A stretch of DNA of 64,000 nucleotides. It comes from JAJDFU01 sp964640855 (GTDB taxonomy: Bacteria; Bacteroidota; Bacteroidia; Chitinophagales; Saprospiraceae). The position numbers and the translations under genes were made by a program. Below are positions 1 through 8,248 of the stretch, in pieces (position 1 is the first letter of the stretch; each line of letters starts with the position of its first letter). The notes beneath the pieces are model-generated. The model ran no database searches, was not told the DNA's origin, and saw only the letters and a program-made list of their open reading frames with translations. The stretch lies in the NCBI GenBank assembly GCA_964640855.1, contig CAZXIX010000003.1, forward strand, positions 1 through 64,000, given 5' to 3'.

Positions 1-12
1 CTTTGTTCCGTA

Positions 13-429
13 ATGGCAATCTCTACTAAAGTACTTATTTTGTCCAGAAATATCGGCCGCTCGGCCATCCGCGAAACGGTGCACCAGCGCACCGCCGATA
101 GTGTGGTGGTCGGAACCGTCGAAGTGGAGGAGAAAGGCGAAAAGGTGATCAAGGACGTTTACGGGACGGTACAGGCCGAGGTGCACTGGTTTGAAAAACG
201 AGTGGAATCAGCAGGCCTGCTGGATCTTCAGATCGAAGACAACTGGAGCCGTCAGGTCGTTGCCCAGGAAAAGTTCGGCGGAACCCACATCTGGGTCGAC
301 TATTGGGGGTTTTTCAATGGCGATGAGCGGGCTCTGACAGAAGAAGACCGCTCAAAACTGAGGAAGACGAGGGAGGTTATGCCTCCCCCGCCACAACAAC
401 TTTTTGTGGATTTTACCGCCCCGATCTAA
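13..429 (+). CDS. Hypothetical protein, possibly 5'-partial
   Basis: An open frame of 138 codons from an ATG near the window edge to a TAA. The four codons before the ATG are also open, so the true start could lie outside the window. I do not recognise the family. There is no signal peptide and no membrane segment. The middle is rich in charged residues and Val (two VxGTV-type strands), followed by a Trp/Tyr-rich patch (residues about 93-101) and a Pro-rich run (PPPPQQ) near the C-terminus. Residue use looks like a soluble cytoplasmic protein. It is convergent with the metallophosphatase gene that ends at 489. No function is assigned. Confidence 0.6.
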   Translation: MAISTKVLILSRNIGRSAIRETVHQRTADSVVVGTVEVEEKGEKVIKDVYGTVQAEVHWFEKRVESAGLLDLQIEDNWSRQVVAQEKFGGTHIWVDYWGFFNGDERALTEEDRSKLRKTREVMPPPPQQLFVDFTAPI

Positions 430-488
430 GATCAATTAACCTGATACCTCGACGGCTACTACCGCAATTTCTGAACCATGGGCTCTCC

Positions 489-2372
489 TTATTTTTCTTC
501 TGAGGAGCGGGTGTTTTGGATTTCTTCTACATTGTCCAGGGAGTTTCGGAAGAAGGTTCCCGAGCCGATGACGTTGGCATCGCTCCGCCAGTCCGGCTGC
601 CAGGAATACCTGGGGCGCTCTTCGGCATCGGTATCCCGATCCTGAAGTCCGAAGTTTACCCGGACGGAACGCCAGGCATTTCCCTGTCTTTCAAGGATAA
701 ACGAAAGCGGAATGGCTGCCTCCAGGATATATCCGCCTTCGGCCTCCTGGCACACCCACCTGGCGAATCCCTCTGCTTGGCGGTCCTCGTAAAAAATGGA
801 AGCCGGCATGTCGCCATGGGCAGGGCTTACATTCAGGATATAAGAGTTTTGGTACCAGCCTTCTCCTGTACGCAGCGAGCTGATCTCCAGGGGATCCCCA
901 TTGATGACCACCGCTACGTAATCTTGTTGCCAGGACACCGTACCTGTATCGCTGACGATCTGGTCGTCGGTTATCCGGCCGGCGATGTAGAGGTGGTCTT
1001 CCCCAAGCATCAGTTGAAAAGCCCCGTTGCAATCCTCCGGATTTCCGGTTTCGATGCGATGGGGCAGACTTTTCCACTCGTCCAGGTTTCCGTCTATGTT
1101 GACTTCGCCGGCCTTCTCCAACTGGAAAGCTTGTACCGGTCCCAGGTTGTAATCCGATGGAACCATCACGTCCGGCATGCCGGGGGCTTCATAGGTGACG
1201 GACACTTTGAGCGGAGCGTGGGGGTTTTGCCCTACCTCTTTTTTCCGGGGATTGAGCTCGAAAGAGGCGAAACCGACCGAGTTGGGAGGGATGGTGATCG
1301 TATCCCTGTCCAGGTCAGTGCTGTAATCCCAACTGAAGGGGTTGTTCAGCTTTACCTTCATGGGGAGGTCCCGGTCATTGACCAGCTTGATGCGAGTCTT
1401 GCCTCCTGCAAAAGGCTTTTCCGGGCGTTGAAAAACCGGAATCGGTCGTACAGGGAAATTGTTGTTAATGCTGGAAATAAAAGCATAGCCTTCTTCGGTG
1501 AGCAAGTCGGCATCGAGGATACCGTCCAGCCAAAGATTGGCCAAGATAGGGCCCTCTTCGGTCATGGTCACCCAAACCACGTGATCAAACTCGCCGAACT
1601 CCGGGCCGCGCAGAAAGCTGCCGCCACCGGTGGTAGCCAGCATGTAATAATTGGCATTGTTCCGACGATAGCTGACGTAGCGATGCCGATGGCCGGCAAA
1701 AACGGTGTGGGGACGGCCCTCCAGCAGTTTTTCCACATCCGGCCAGCGCAGAGTCTCCTCGTCCTGAACCCAAAGCGGTTGGTGCATGAAGATCATTGTC
1801 CATCGGACATCCGGATTCTCGGCCAGGGCTTTTTTGATGTATTCGTACTGCTCGTCATCAATGGTGCCTCTACCGGCTCCTCGCACATTGTCCTCCGAAT
1901 TCAGGCACAGGAAAAGTACGTCCCGGTACCGGAACTGGTAATAGGTCGTGCCGAATTGTTTTACCCACAGGTCTTCCATCACCGGGTTGGTGATGTCGTG
2001 ATTCCCCGGAACATAGAAAAAGGGCATTTGCAACTGCCGCACAAAACCGTTGAATTCGGTCCACTGACGGTTGAGTTCGGCCGTGTCCTGGGTGTATCCT
2101 TCGATCAGGTCACCCACGCTCAAAACGAATTCGGGTTGCAGCAAATTCAGCTTCCGGACGCCGTCCATGAAGATTCCGGGCCGGTGGCCTCCGGTCCGGT
2201 CGGTCACAATAGCAAATTGGAATTGATCTTCGCTATCGTTGAATTGGAGATTGGTCCATGGCAGGTTGGAGGCCTCGGCTTCGAATTGAAGGATATCGCC
2301 GAAATCTTGCTGCGCCTGTATCGTTTGGGAAAACAGAAATAGTAGGGAAATCAGGAGGGGGAGGTAACGCAT
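489..2372 (-). CDS. Secreted calcineurin-like metallophosphatase with C-terminal CBM9-like domain
   Basis: A 627-residue protein with a clear signal peptide (residues 1-20, ending QTIQAQQ). The metallophosphatase core shows its motifs in order: TDR near 57-59 in place of the usual DxH, GD at 87-88, GNHD at 123-126, MHQP at 196-199 and GHRH at 227-230. These bind a dinuclear metal centre that hydrolyses phosphoesters. After a linker, residues about 420-605 resemble a family 9 carbohydrate-binding/DOMON-like sandwich (pattern INIDGxLDEW then WQQDYVAVVINGD). The protein probably acts in the periplasm or outside the cell; the substrate is unknown. Loss of the first-motif His is notable and could change metal use. 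It lies downstream of the M16 gene but is separated from it by three terminator-like hairpins, so it is likely a separate transcript. Confidence 0.88.
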   Translation of the reverse strand: MRYLPLLISLLFLFSQTIQAQQDFGDILQFEAEASNLPWTNLQFNDSEDQFQFAIVTDRTGGHRPGIFMDGVRKLNLLQPEFVLSVGDLIEGYTQDTAELNRQWTEFNGFVRQLQMPFFYVPGNHDITNPVMEDLWVKQFGTTYYQFRYRDVLFLCLNSEDNVRGAGRGTIDDEQYEYIKKALAENPDVRWTMIFMHQPLWVQDEETLRWPDVEKLLEGRPHTVFAGHRHRYVSYRRNNANYYMLATTGGGSFLRGPEFGEFDHVVWVTMTEEGPILANLWLDGILDADLLTEEGYAFISSINNNFPVRPIPVFQRPEKPFAGGKTRIKLVNDRDLPMKVKLNNPFSWDYSTDLDRDTITIPPNSVGFASFELNPRKKEVGQNPHAPLKVSVTYEAPGMPDVMVPSDYNLGPVQAFQLEKAGEVNIDGNLDEWKSLPHRIETGNPEDCNGAFQLMLGEDHLYIAGRITDDQIVSDTGTVSWQQDYVAVVINGDPLEISSLRTGEGWYQNSYILNVSPAHGDMPASIFYEDRQAEGFARWVCQEAEGGYILEAAIPLSFILERQGNAWRSVRVNFGLQDRDTDAEERPRYSWQPDWRSDANVIGSGTFFRNSLDNVEEIQNTRSSEEK

Positions 2373-2441
2373 CTTTTTTAGGTAAATTTACTTTCCCTAT
2401 CATGACGCTTACCAAAAATCCAGGTTAAATAATCATAAAAA

Positions 2442-2470
2442 AAGGAACAGCTCGCTGTCAGCTGCTCCTT
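2442..2470 (-). terminator. Terminator-like hairpin upstream of the metallophosphatase
   Basis: On the minus strand an 11-bp stem (AAGGAGCAGCT with AGCTGTTCCTT, one G-U pair) closes a 7-nt loop and is followed by a run of T. The single mismatch becomes G-U only when read from the minus strand, which supports that orientation. No gene lies directly before it. Confidence 0.6.
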
Positions 2471-2555
2471 CGAAGGGTTTTAGGTGGCTTTTTGGGATTA
2501 TACAGCGAATAAAGCACTCACAAACAACACACTGTTTCTTGGGGATGGGTAAAAA

Positions 2556-2575
2556 GGCAACGGGGGGGCGTTGCC
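2556..2575 (-). terminator. Terminator-like hairpin in the M16-metallophosphatase gap
   Basis: A 6-bp stem GGCAAC/GTTGCC closes a C-rich loop and is followed on the minus strand by TTTTT. It is the middle of three such hairpins between 2372 and 2734. Confidence 0.45.
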
Positions 2576-2680
2576 GTAATTTTGGTTTTTAAGGGTCTTC
2601 ACTTATATAGAGTAGCGGAAGCAGGGAATTCCATAAAAGGGGATCACTTTTTTTCCACTTTTTTTGATGGTCAACAAAAA

Positions 2681-2709
2681 AAGGCATCGGTCCCCCGGAC
2701 CGACGCCTT
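2681..2709 (-). terminator. Intrinsic terminator of the M16 peptidase gene
   Basis: A 13-bp stem (AAGGCGTCGGTCC with GGACCGATGCCTT, one G-U pair on the minus strand) with a tight 3-nt loop, followed by a T run. It starts about 25 bp after the M16 stop codon. Confidence 0.8.
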
Positions 2710-2733
2710 TCTTGCAGCTTGATAGTCCGGTTT

Positions 2734-5514
2734 TTAAGGCTTACTCGCTTTTCCGGATTCAATGGGATTGCCGTCGCCATCTACCAGGATGATTTCCTTA
2801 AATCCCATTTCCTTTAGCTTGGGCAGTACTTTCTCTTTGTCTCCTACGACGAAGAAGGTCAGTTTTTGGGCGTCCACCATCTTCTTGCCCAATTCCTGGA
2901 TCTCCTCCACGGAAAGACCACGCACCATTTCGTCGTATTTCTGGAAGTAATCGTCTGCCAGACCGTATTTGATCTGTTCGGTCAGGTCACCCATAACGGC
3001 GCTGTTGGTTTCCCATCGGCCGGGCAACTGGAGAATGGTATTGCCGGTGGATTTTTCGAATTCCTGGGAGGTTACGGGCTTGTCGCCGACAAACATTTCA
3101 AACTCCTTGATGATCTCGGCGGTGGACTCGGCTGTCTTGTCGGTCTGTACCGGAGCATAAGCAATGAATGGGCGTTGTCCTTCGGCGTCCAGCATTAGGG
3201 TAAAGGCACCATAAGCCCAATGTTTGTCTTCTCGCAGGTTCAAATTCAGCCGGGAGGTAAATTCTCCGCCGAGGATCTTATTCATGGCCTCGTTGGCTAC
3301 CTCATTGACTTCGCCATAGGGGTTGACCAAATAGCCGCCCATGATGACGGATTGCTGGGATTCCGGGCGGTCCATCAGGTAGAGTTTTCCCTGGTTGGAG
3401 GAAGGGTCTACCGAAGCCAGGTCTTTTCTGGGAATGTTCCCCTTTTGCCAGCTGGCGAAACGCGCTTCCAAACGCGGTTTGAGTTCTTCCATGCTGATGT
3501 CCCCGACAACCATCAGTTTGGCATTGTTGGGCTTTATCCAGTTGTTGTAGTAATCGAGGATGTCGTCCCGGGTCACCTGTTTGACCGTTTCCGAATAACC
3601 GCTTCCGGTATAGGGGAGGCTGTAGGGGTGGCCTTCTCCGTAGAGGTATTTGGGAAAGGTGCGGAGGGCCATCTGCACCGGATTGGCCTGTTGCTGTTGG
3701 ATATTGTTTAGTTGTTGATCGCGGAGGCGCTCAAACTCCTTTTCAGGGAAAGCCGGGGCCATAACGACTTCTGCCATCAGGTCGAGGCTTTGTTGGAATG
3801 TAGGTTTGAGGGTACTCATGCTCACATAGGAAGCATCCAGGTCGGAATAGGTGCTGAGAGAAGCGCCCAGGATCTGAAGTTGCTCATTGATCTCGAGGGA
3901 GCTCATGGATGATGTTCCTTCGTCGAGCATATTCATGGCCAATTGAGACGTTCCGGCCTTGCCGTCGATGTCCGTAGCGTAGCCGGCATCGAAGATCATT
4001 CGCATCTGCATGGTAGGCACGCCTTCCCGCCGGGCCAGCACTACCTCCAAACCGTTGGCCAGGGTGGTTTTCTGGAGATCCGGAAATCTGGATGTAGCCG
4101 GTTCCCCCAGTTCGGGCAAGCCTTGGCTGCGGTCGACTTCGGAAGGCAGCGTGCTGTAATCGGGAAACGGTTCGCAGGTCAGCGTGTGGCTGCCCTCGGA
4201 AAGCCATTGTTTTGCCGTTTTGACCAAGTCTTCCTTCGTGGCTTTGGCCACCCATCTATGTACCTTTTTATAATGTTCGGGATCCCCGAAATAGATCTCG
4301 TTGGAGGCAAGGATATCCGATTTTCCACCAAAACCACCGATCCGCTCGATGCCTTTGATGAAGCCGGAAAAATAGGAAGATTTTGCCCGTACCAATTCCT
4401 CCTGGGTCGGACCGTTTTCGATGAATTCCGCTAAGATCGCTTCCATAGCCGACTCGACCTCTTCGGCTGATTGGTTGGGCTTGACATCGACCTGCATGAC
4501 GAAGTTGCTGGCAATCTCACTGGAACTCTGGTAGGCATTGGCCGAGCTGGCCACCTGATCCTCGTAGATCAGTTTTTTGTACATACGAGAGTTTTTCCCA
4601 TTGGAAAGAATGGAGGCTATCAGGTCAAGGTAAGCGTCCTCTTCGCTGCCGTATTGGGGAGTATTCCAGGATTTGACAATCCTGACCTGGGGAACCCGGT
4701 CCTGGTATACCTGCCGGGTATCTGTGAACCGTCGGGGAATGTTCACGCTCTGGCGCATGACGGTAGGCCCGGAGGGAATGTCGCCAAAACATTTCAGGAC
4801 TTTCTGGTAGGCCTCCTCGGGCTTCACATCCCCCGCGATAGACAAGACGGCATTGGCTGCCCCGTAGTAATCCGCAAACCATTCTTTTACATCCTCCAGC
4901 GATGCGGCATTGAGATCCTCCATCTCTCCGATCACCGTCCAGGAATAGGGGTGGCCTTTGGGAAACATAGCCTTGGTAAGGTAGTCGTATTGCATGCCGT
5001 AGGGTTGGTTCTCCCCTTGTCGCTTTTCATTTTGAACAACCCCTCGCTGCTCGTCCAGTTTGGCCTGGTCAATGGCCCCCAGCAAGTGTCCCATGCGGTC
5101 AGATTCCAGCCAAAGCACCTGATCCAGCGCAGCCACCGGTACGTTCTGGAAGTAGTTGGTCCGATCCTTGTTGGTGGTACCGTTCAGATCAGTGGCCCCT
5201 ATTTTTTCCAGAGCCTGGAAATAATCGTCGTTGAAGTTTTCCGACCCGTTGAACATCAGGTGCTCGAACAGGTGGGCAAAGCCGGTCTTGCCAGGTTTCT
5301 CGTTCTTGGAGCCTACATGATACCATACGTTGACCGCCACAATCGGGGCTTTATGGTCTTCGTGGATCAGAAGTCGGAGCCCGTTGGGCAAAACATACTT
5401 TTTGTAGGGAATGTCGATGTCATCCGGACTGAAGTACAGCTTGTTCTGTGCTGGTAGGGCCGTACAGCACATCAGCACCAAAAAGAAAGTGGAAAGGGTG
5501 ATGTTGTGGATCAT
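2734..5514 (-). CDS. Secreted two-domain M16 (pitrilysin/insulinase) zinc peptidase
   Basis: A 926-residue protein with a signal peptide (residues 1-22). The N-terminal M16 domain carries the inverted zinc motif HLFEH at 81-85 and the distal Glu ligand in NEKR at about 163. The second M16 repeat (from about residue 480, PTMQMRMIFDAGYATD) lacks HxxEH, as usual for the inactive half of the clamshell. The length matches periplasmic two-repeat M16B/C enzymes of Bacteroidota, which degrade peptides in the periplasm. ATG is the first plausible start and gives the signal peptide. A strong terminator follows. The 320 bp upstream (5515-5834) is AT-rich, divergent from the uspA-like gene, and holds its promoter; I see no other gene there that I trust. 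Confidence 0.93.
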   Translation of the reverse strand: MIHNITLSTFFLVLMCCTALPAQNKLYFSPDDIDIPYKKYVLPNGLRLLIHEDHKAPIVAVNVWYHVGSKNEKPGKTGFAHLFEHLMFNGSENFNDDYFQALEKIGATDLNGTTNKDRTNYFQNVPVAALDQVLWLESDRMGHLLGAIDQAKLDEQRGVVQNEKRQGENQPYGMQYDYLTKAMFPKGHPYSWTVIGEMEDLNAASLEDVKEWFADYYGAANAVLSIAGDVKPEEAYQKVLKCFGDIPSGPTVMRQSVNIPRRFTDTRQVYQDRVPQVRIVKSWNTPQYGSEEDAYLDLIASILSNGKNSRMYKKLIYEDQVASSANAYQSSSEIASNFVMQVDVKPNQSAEEVESAMEAILAEFIENGPTQEELVRAKSSYFSGFIKGIERIGGFGGKSDILASNEIYFGDPEHYKKVHRWVAKATKEDLVKTAKQWLSEGSHTLTCEPFPDYSTLPSEVDRSQGLPELGEPATSRFPDLQKTTLANGLEVVLARREGVPTMQMRMIFDAGYATDIDGKAGTSQLAMNMLDEGTSSMSSLEINEQLQILGASLSTYSDLDASYVSMSTLKPTFQQSLDLMAEVVMAPAFPEKEFERLRDQQLNNIQQQQANPVQMALRTFPKYLYGEGHPYSLPYTGSGYSETVKQVTRDDILDYYNNWIKPNNAKLMVVGDISMEELKPRLEARFASWQKGNIPRKDLASVDPSSNQGKLYLMDRPESQQSVIMGGYLVNPYGEVNEVANEAMNKILGGEFTSRLNLNLREDKHWAYGAFTLMLDAEGQRPFIAYAPVQTDKTAESTAEIIKEFEMFVGDKPVTSQEFEKSTGNTILQLPGRWETNSAVMGDLTEQIKYGLADDYFQKYDEMVRGLSVEEIQELGKKMVDAQKLTFFVVGDKEKVLPKLKEMGFKEIILVDGDGNPIESGKASKP

Positions 5515-5834
5515 GTCGGTTGGGTGATTGAGTGAAAAAAATAATTTGCTCGAAAAAACAGTGAGGTTAAATTTAAGTGGAGTGGGCGATAAGGGTTAAG
5601 AAATTGTCATTTTTTATATATACGGTTCGAAACTTCCGACCGAAGAGCCGTATTCCGGGATTAGGACCGGGTAGGCATTGCCTTGAATTTCAAAGTTCCC
5701 GAAATTAATTATTTACAGAAAGTAGATCATCCCGGGAGGATCCTTTTGGCGCAAAGTATATTCCTTCTTCTCTGCTGTAATAGAACTCCCACTCAAATTC
5801 ACTAAACTTACACACCTTCAAATACAGATGTGCC

Positions 5835-6701
5835 ATGATCCGTAATATCCTCTTCCCAACTGATTTTTCACCGGCAGCTATGCGTGCTTTCATTTATGCG
5901 CTCCATTTGGCCGATAAGCACGATGCCGTGATCACCACCCTGTATGTCTATAAGCGTCCGGAGGTGCGGGCTATGCAACTGCCCCGTACCCTGATAGAGT
6001 TTCAGGAAACCTTTGATCTGCACGAATTCAAAAATTACAAGGATTCGATACCTCCTTTGAGAAAAATCGCCGAGGAGAACGGTTTTTCTCACGTAACCAT
6101 GCAGCATGTGCTCGAACCCGGCGAGCGGATCGTCCCTACCATTCTGGAGGTGGCCAAAAGAGATCGGGCCGACATGATCGTGATGGGTACGACCGGTGCT
6201 CGCGGGCTGAAAGAGATCTTTCTGGGAAGTGTGGCCGGTGAGATCATCGAAAACGCAGAATGCCCGGTGCTGGCCGTACCGGAAGAAAACAACTTCAACG
6301 GGAAGATAGACCGGGTTGGTTTCGCCACCACCTACAGCGAAACGGAGACCATGGCTCTGAAACTGCTCGAAACGATCGTGAGCCCCTTCGACGCCACTAT
6401 TTACCTGGTCCATATCGATACCAGTCACATTGAGAAGCTGGCCCATCAAATGGATCAGCTCAAAGCCAATCTCAAAGACCATCCCAACATTCACTTCCAT
6501 TCTGTGGACAGCACCAATTTTTTCAAAGACCTGACGCAATACCTGGAGGAACAGGAAATTGATGTTCTGGCCATGGTCACTCAGAAGCGATCTTTTCTGG
6601 AAAGCCTTTTCAATTTCAGCAAGACCAAGCAGATGTCTTACCATTCCAGAGTGCCCATTTTGTCTTTTCAGCGGCACACCATAGAAAAAGAAGCCAATTG
6701 A
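5835..6701 (+). CDS. Tandem universal stress protein (UspA family)
   Basis: A 288-residue cytoplasmic protein with two Usp folds, residues about 1-145 and 150-285. The first carries the ATP-binding signature GTTGARGLKEIFLGSVAGEI followed by CPVLAVP; the second is degenerate, which is common in Bacteroidota tandem Usp proteins. Family members bind nucleotides and help cells survive stress; no specific partner is visible. The start ATG follows directly on the intergenic region with no Shine-Dalgarno, as expected in this phylum. It is convergent with the D-threonine-aldolase-like gene, 19 bp away. Confidence 0.92.
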   Translation: MIRNILFPTDFSPAAMRAFIYALHLADKHDAVITTLYVYKRPEVRAMQLPRTLIEFQETFDLHEFKNYKDSIPPLRKIAEENGFSHVTMQHVLEPGERIVPTILEVAKRDRADMIVMGTTGARGLKEIFLGSVAGEIIENAECPVLAVPEENNFNGKIDRVGFATTYSETETMALKLLETIVSPFDATIYLVHIDTSHIEKLAHQMDQLKANLKDHPNIHFHSVDSTNFFKDLTQYLEEQEIDVLAMVTQKRSFLESLFNFSKTKQMSYHSRVPILSFQRHTIEKEAN

Positions 6702-6720
6702 TTCGATTCCGAAAAGGCAC

Positions 6721-7845
6721 TCAGGCCTGCTGCCCGGCTCGGGGCATCATGTCGACAGTTGATCCCTCCAGAGTTCGATAGCCGCCCATGGCGTGTGCGG
6801 TGTGGCATGCGTGTATGGGAAGTACAGCCACTACCTCTCCGATATGGATCTTGGAGAAGGCGTCTTCCTTCAGGCGAAGGATCCCGTGTTCCTGGGAAAG
6901 CTTCCGAACGTAGCCCAACTCATCTGTAGGCGTCCAACCGTCTGCCGAGAGCCGGCAGGCAATTCCGAAAAAGGGTTGACCATCCGGCAAGCTGAGGCTG
7001 TCTTTGGCCAGGTGGGTGGCCCCTCCGTGAAGAATGACCTCCATCCGGTCGGGATGTTTGGCCACCACAGGGGCGGCCAGGGCAATGGCGATCTGATCGC
7101 GGGTACACGAACCGATCCGGGACTGCATCAGGTCGTAAAAGACAAAATTGCCGGGGCGCAGCTCCGTTGCCGGACCGAAATCGTCTGATACGCTGCAACT
7201 GGGGGTATCTCCATACGACAGGATAGCTTGTGGCTCCACCGATCTGACGGCTTTCAGGGCCCGGGACAGTTGCGCCAGGCTCTCTGCGTGAATCTGGTTT
7301 ATTTGTTCGACGCCCCGGGCCTGGTAGGTGTGTCCGGCGTGTGCCAACAGACCCCGGAATTTCACCTTTGGGATCCGGCCAGCTTTTTCGGCCAACCGGG
7401 TCAGCCGCTCGTGCTCGGTGGCCCGTATTCCGGTTCGGCCCGAACCGCAATCCACCTTTATATAGAGAGAAGCAGGGGCGTCGAATCGGGATTCGAGAGC
7501 CTGCAAATGAGAGTCGTCTTCGACTGTGAGGCCCAGTCGGATCCGCCCGGCCAGGTCTTCCAGGGCTCCAAGCTGATGCACATTGAGCGGAAAGGCGATC
7601 AGGATATCGGTCCAGCCGTCCCGGGCAAAGTACCGGGCCATCTGAAGCGAGGAAGTGGCGATAGCCTGTATGCCGGCTTCCCGGTACCATTGACCTACCG
7701 TATGCGATTGGTGGGTTTTGAAATGGGGCCTTAGCCGAAGTCCCATTCGGGTCGTTTTTTCGGCCAGGGCGCGGATATTGGCCCGGCATTTTCGGGTGTC
7801 CAGCAACAATTGGGGGCCTGAGGCGACCCATTTCGTGGGAAGCAT
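6721..7845 (-). CDS. D-threonine aldolase / D-serine dehydratase-like PLP enzyme
   Basis: A 374-residue protein of the alanine-racemase-fold type III PLP family. The N-terminal barrel has the Schiff-base lysine in RPHFKTHQS (K44). The C-terminal beta domain carries the metal ligands HACH (H345, C347) typical of D-serine dehydratase and D-threonine aldolase. The reaction is probably cleavage or dehydration of a D-amino acid; the exact substrate cannot be read from the sequence. ATG at 7845 is preferred over an upstream TTG at 7866 because the homologous region begins MLPTKWVASGPQLLLD. The upstream region is the non-coding interval described below. Confidence 0.88.
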   Translation of the reverse strand: MLPTKWVASGPQLLLDTRKCRANIRALAEKTTRMGLRLRPHFKTHQSHTVGQWYREAGIQAIATSSLQMARYFARDGWTDILIAFPLNVHQLGALEDLAGRIRLGLTVEDDSHLQALESRFDAPASLYIKVDCGSGRTGIRATEHERLTRLAEKAGRIPKVKFRGLLAHAGHTYQARGVEQINQIHAESLAQLSRALKAVRSVEPQAILSYGDTPSCSVSDDFGPATELRPGNFVFYDLMQSRIGSCTRDQIAIALAAPVVAKHPDRMEVILHGGATHLAKDSLSLPDGQPFFGIACRLSADGWTPTDELGYVRKLSQEHGILRLKEDAFSKIHIGEVVAVLPIHACHTAHAMGGYRTLEGSTVDMMPRAGQQA

Positions 7846-7904
7846 GGGAGCAATTTTGACTGACAAATTAGGAAACGGTAGGATCTATTTAGGGAATAGC
7901 TGCC

Positions 7905-8205
7905 GACAGATGTGGATTACTATACCCTCGCCTAACCCGATTGGGGTAACATTAATGGATAAACTACTGAAAATCAGTTTGTTGATCTTGGTTTGGAATT
8001 TCTGCCACCCATAGCCGGTTTGTTGATAACTAATCACATTGTGGATTTTGCAGATAAAAAATTGATTGTCAATTATTTGAAAAGTTAATTTAAATGGGGT
8101 AAAAAAATATGCATGTCAACGGCAGGCGAAGTCAAAGATTCCCTTCTTTGATTATCAACCAATTAACAAGTGTGGAAAAAAGTTGGGGAAAAGCTGTGAA
8201 TAGTT
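7905..8205. other. AT-rich interval with DnaA-box-like words (possible oriC, weak)
   Basis: About 300 bp of AT-rich sequence without a gene. Against the DnaA box TGTGGATAA (either strand) I see TGTGGATTA at 7911, TGTTGATAA at 8021, TGTGGATTT at 8040, TTATCAACC at 8152, TGTGGAAAA at 8171 and TGTGAATAG at 8195, each with one or two mismatches. An AT-rich core (about 8045-8110) could unwind. Against an origin: neighbouring gene directions do not switch here, and no dnaA or dnaN lies nearby. It may simply be the regulatory region of the adjacent RNA gene. Confidence 0.2.
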
Positions 8206-8209
8206 TCCG

Positions 8210-8242
8210 CTTGACCGGGGCCTTGAAATGCCCTTATATTTG
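8210..8242 (+). promoter_or_regulatory. Bacteroidota-type promoter of the large RNA gene
   Basis: CTTG at 8210-8213, a 21-nt spacer, then TATATTTG at 8235-8242. This fits the Bacteroidota primary sigma consensus (-33 TTTG/TTG, -7 TAnnTTTG). Transcription should start near 8249. The same spacer and -7 box occur upstream of the glucosaminidase gene (30,346-30,378), which supports the call. Confidence 0.6.
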
Positions 8243-8248
8243 AATTGA

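Noticed and set aside
516..2342. A 608-codon open frame antisense to the metallophosphatase gene.
   Set aside because: It is a mirror of a real gene in GC-rich codons; the protein has no family features, while the minus strand has a signal peptide and all phosphatase motifs.
5705..5836. A 43-codon minus-strand frame (MAHLYLKVCKFSEF...) starting on the same bases as the uspA-like start.
   Set aside because: Its composition looks protein-like, but it overlaps a divergent start codon and has no recognisable homology; too weak to list as a gene.
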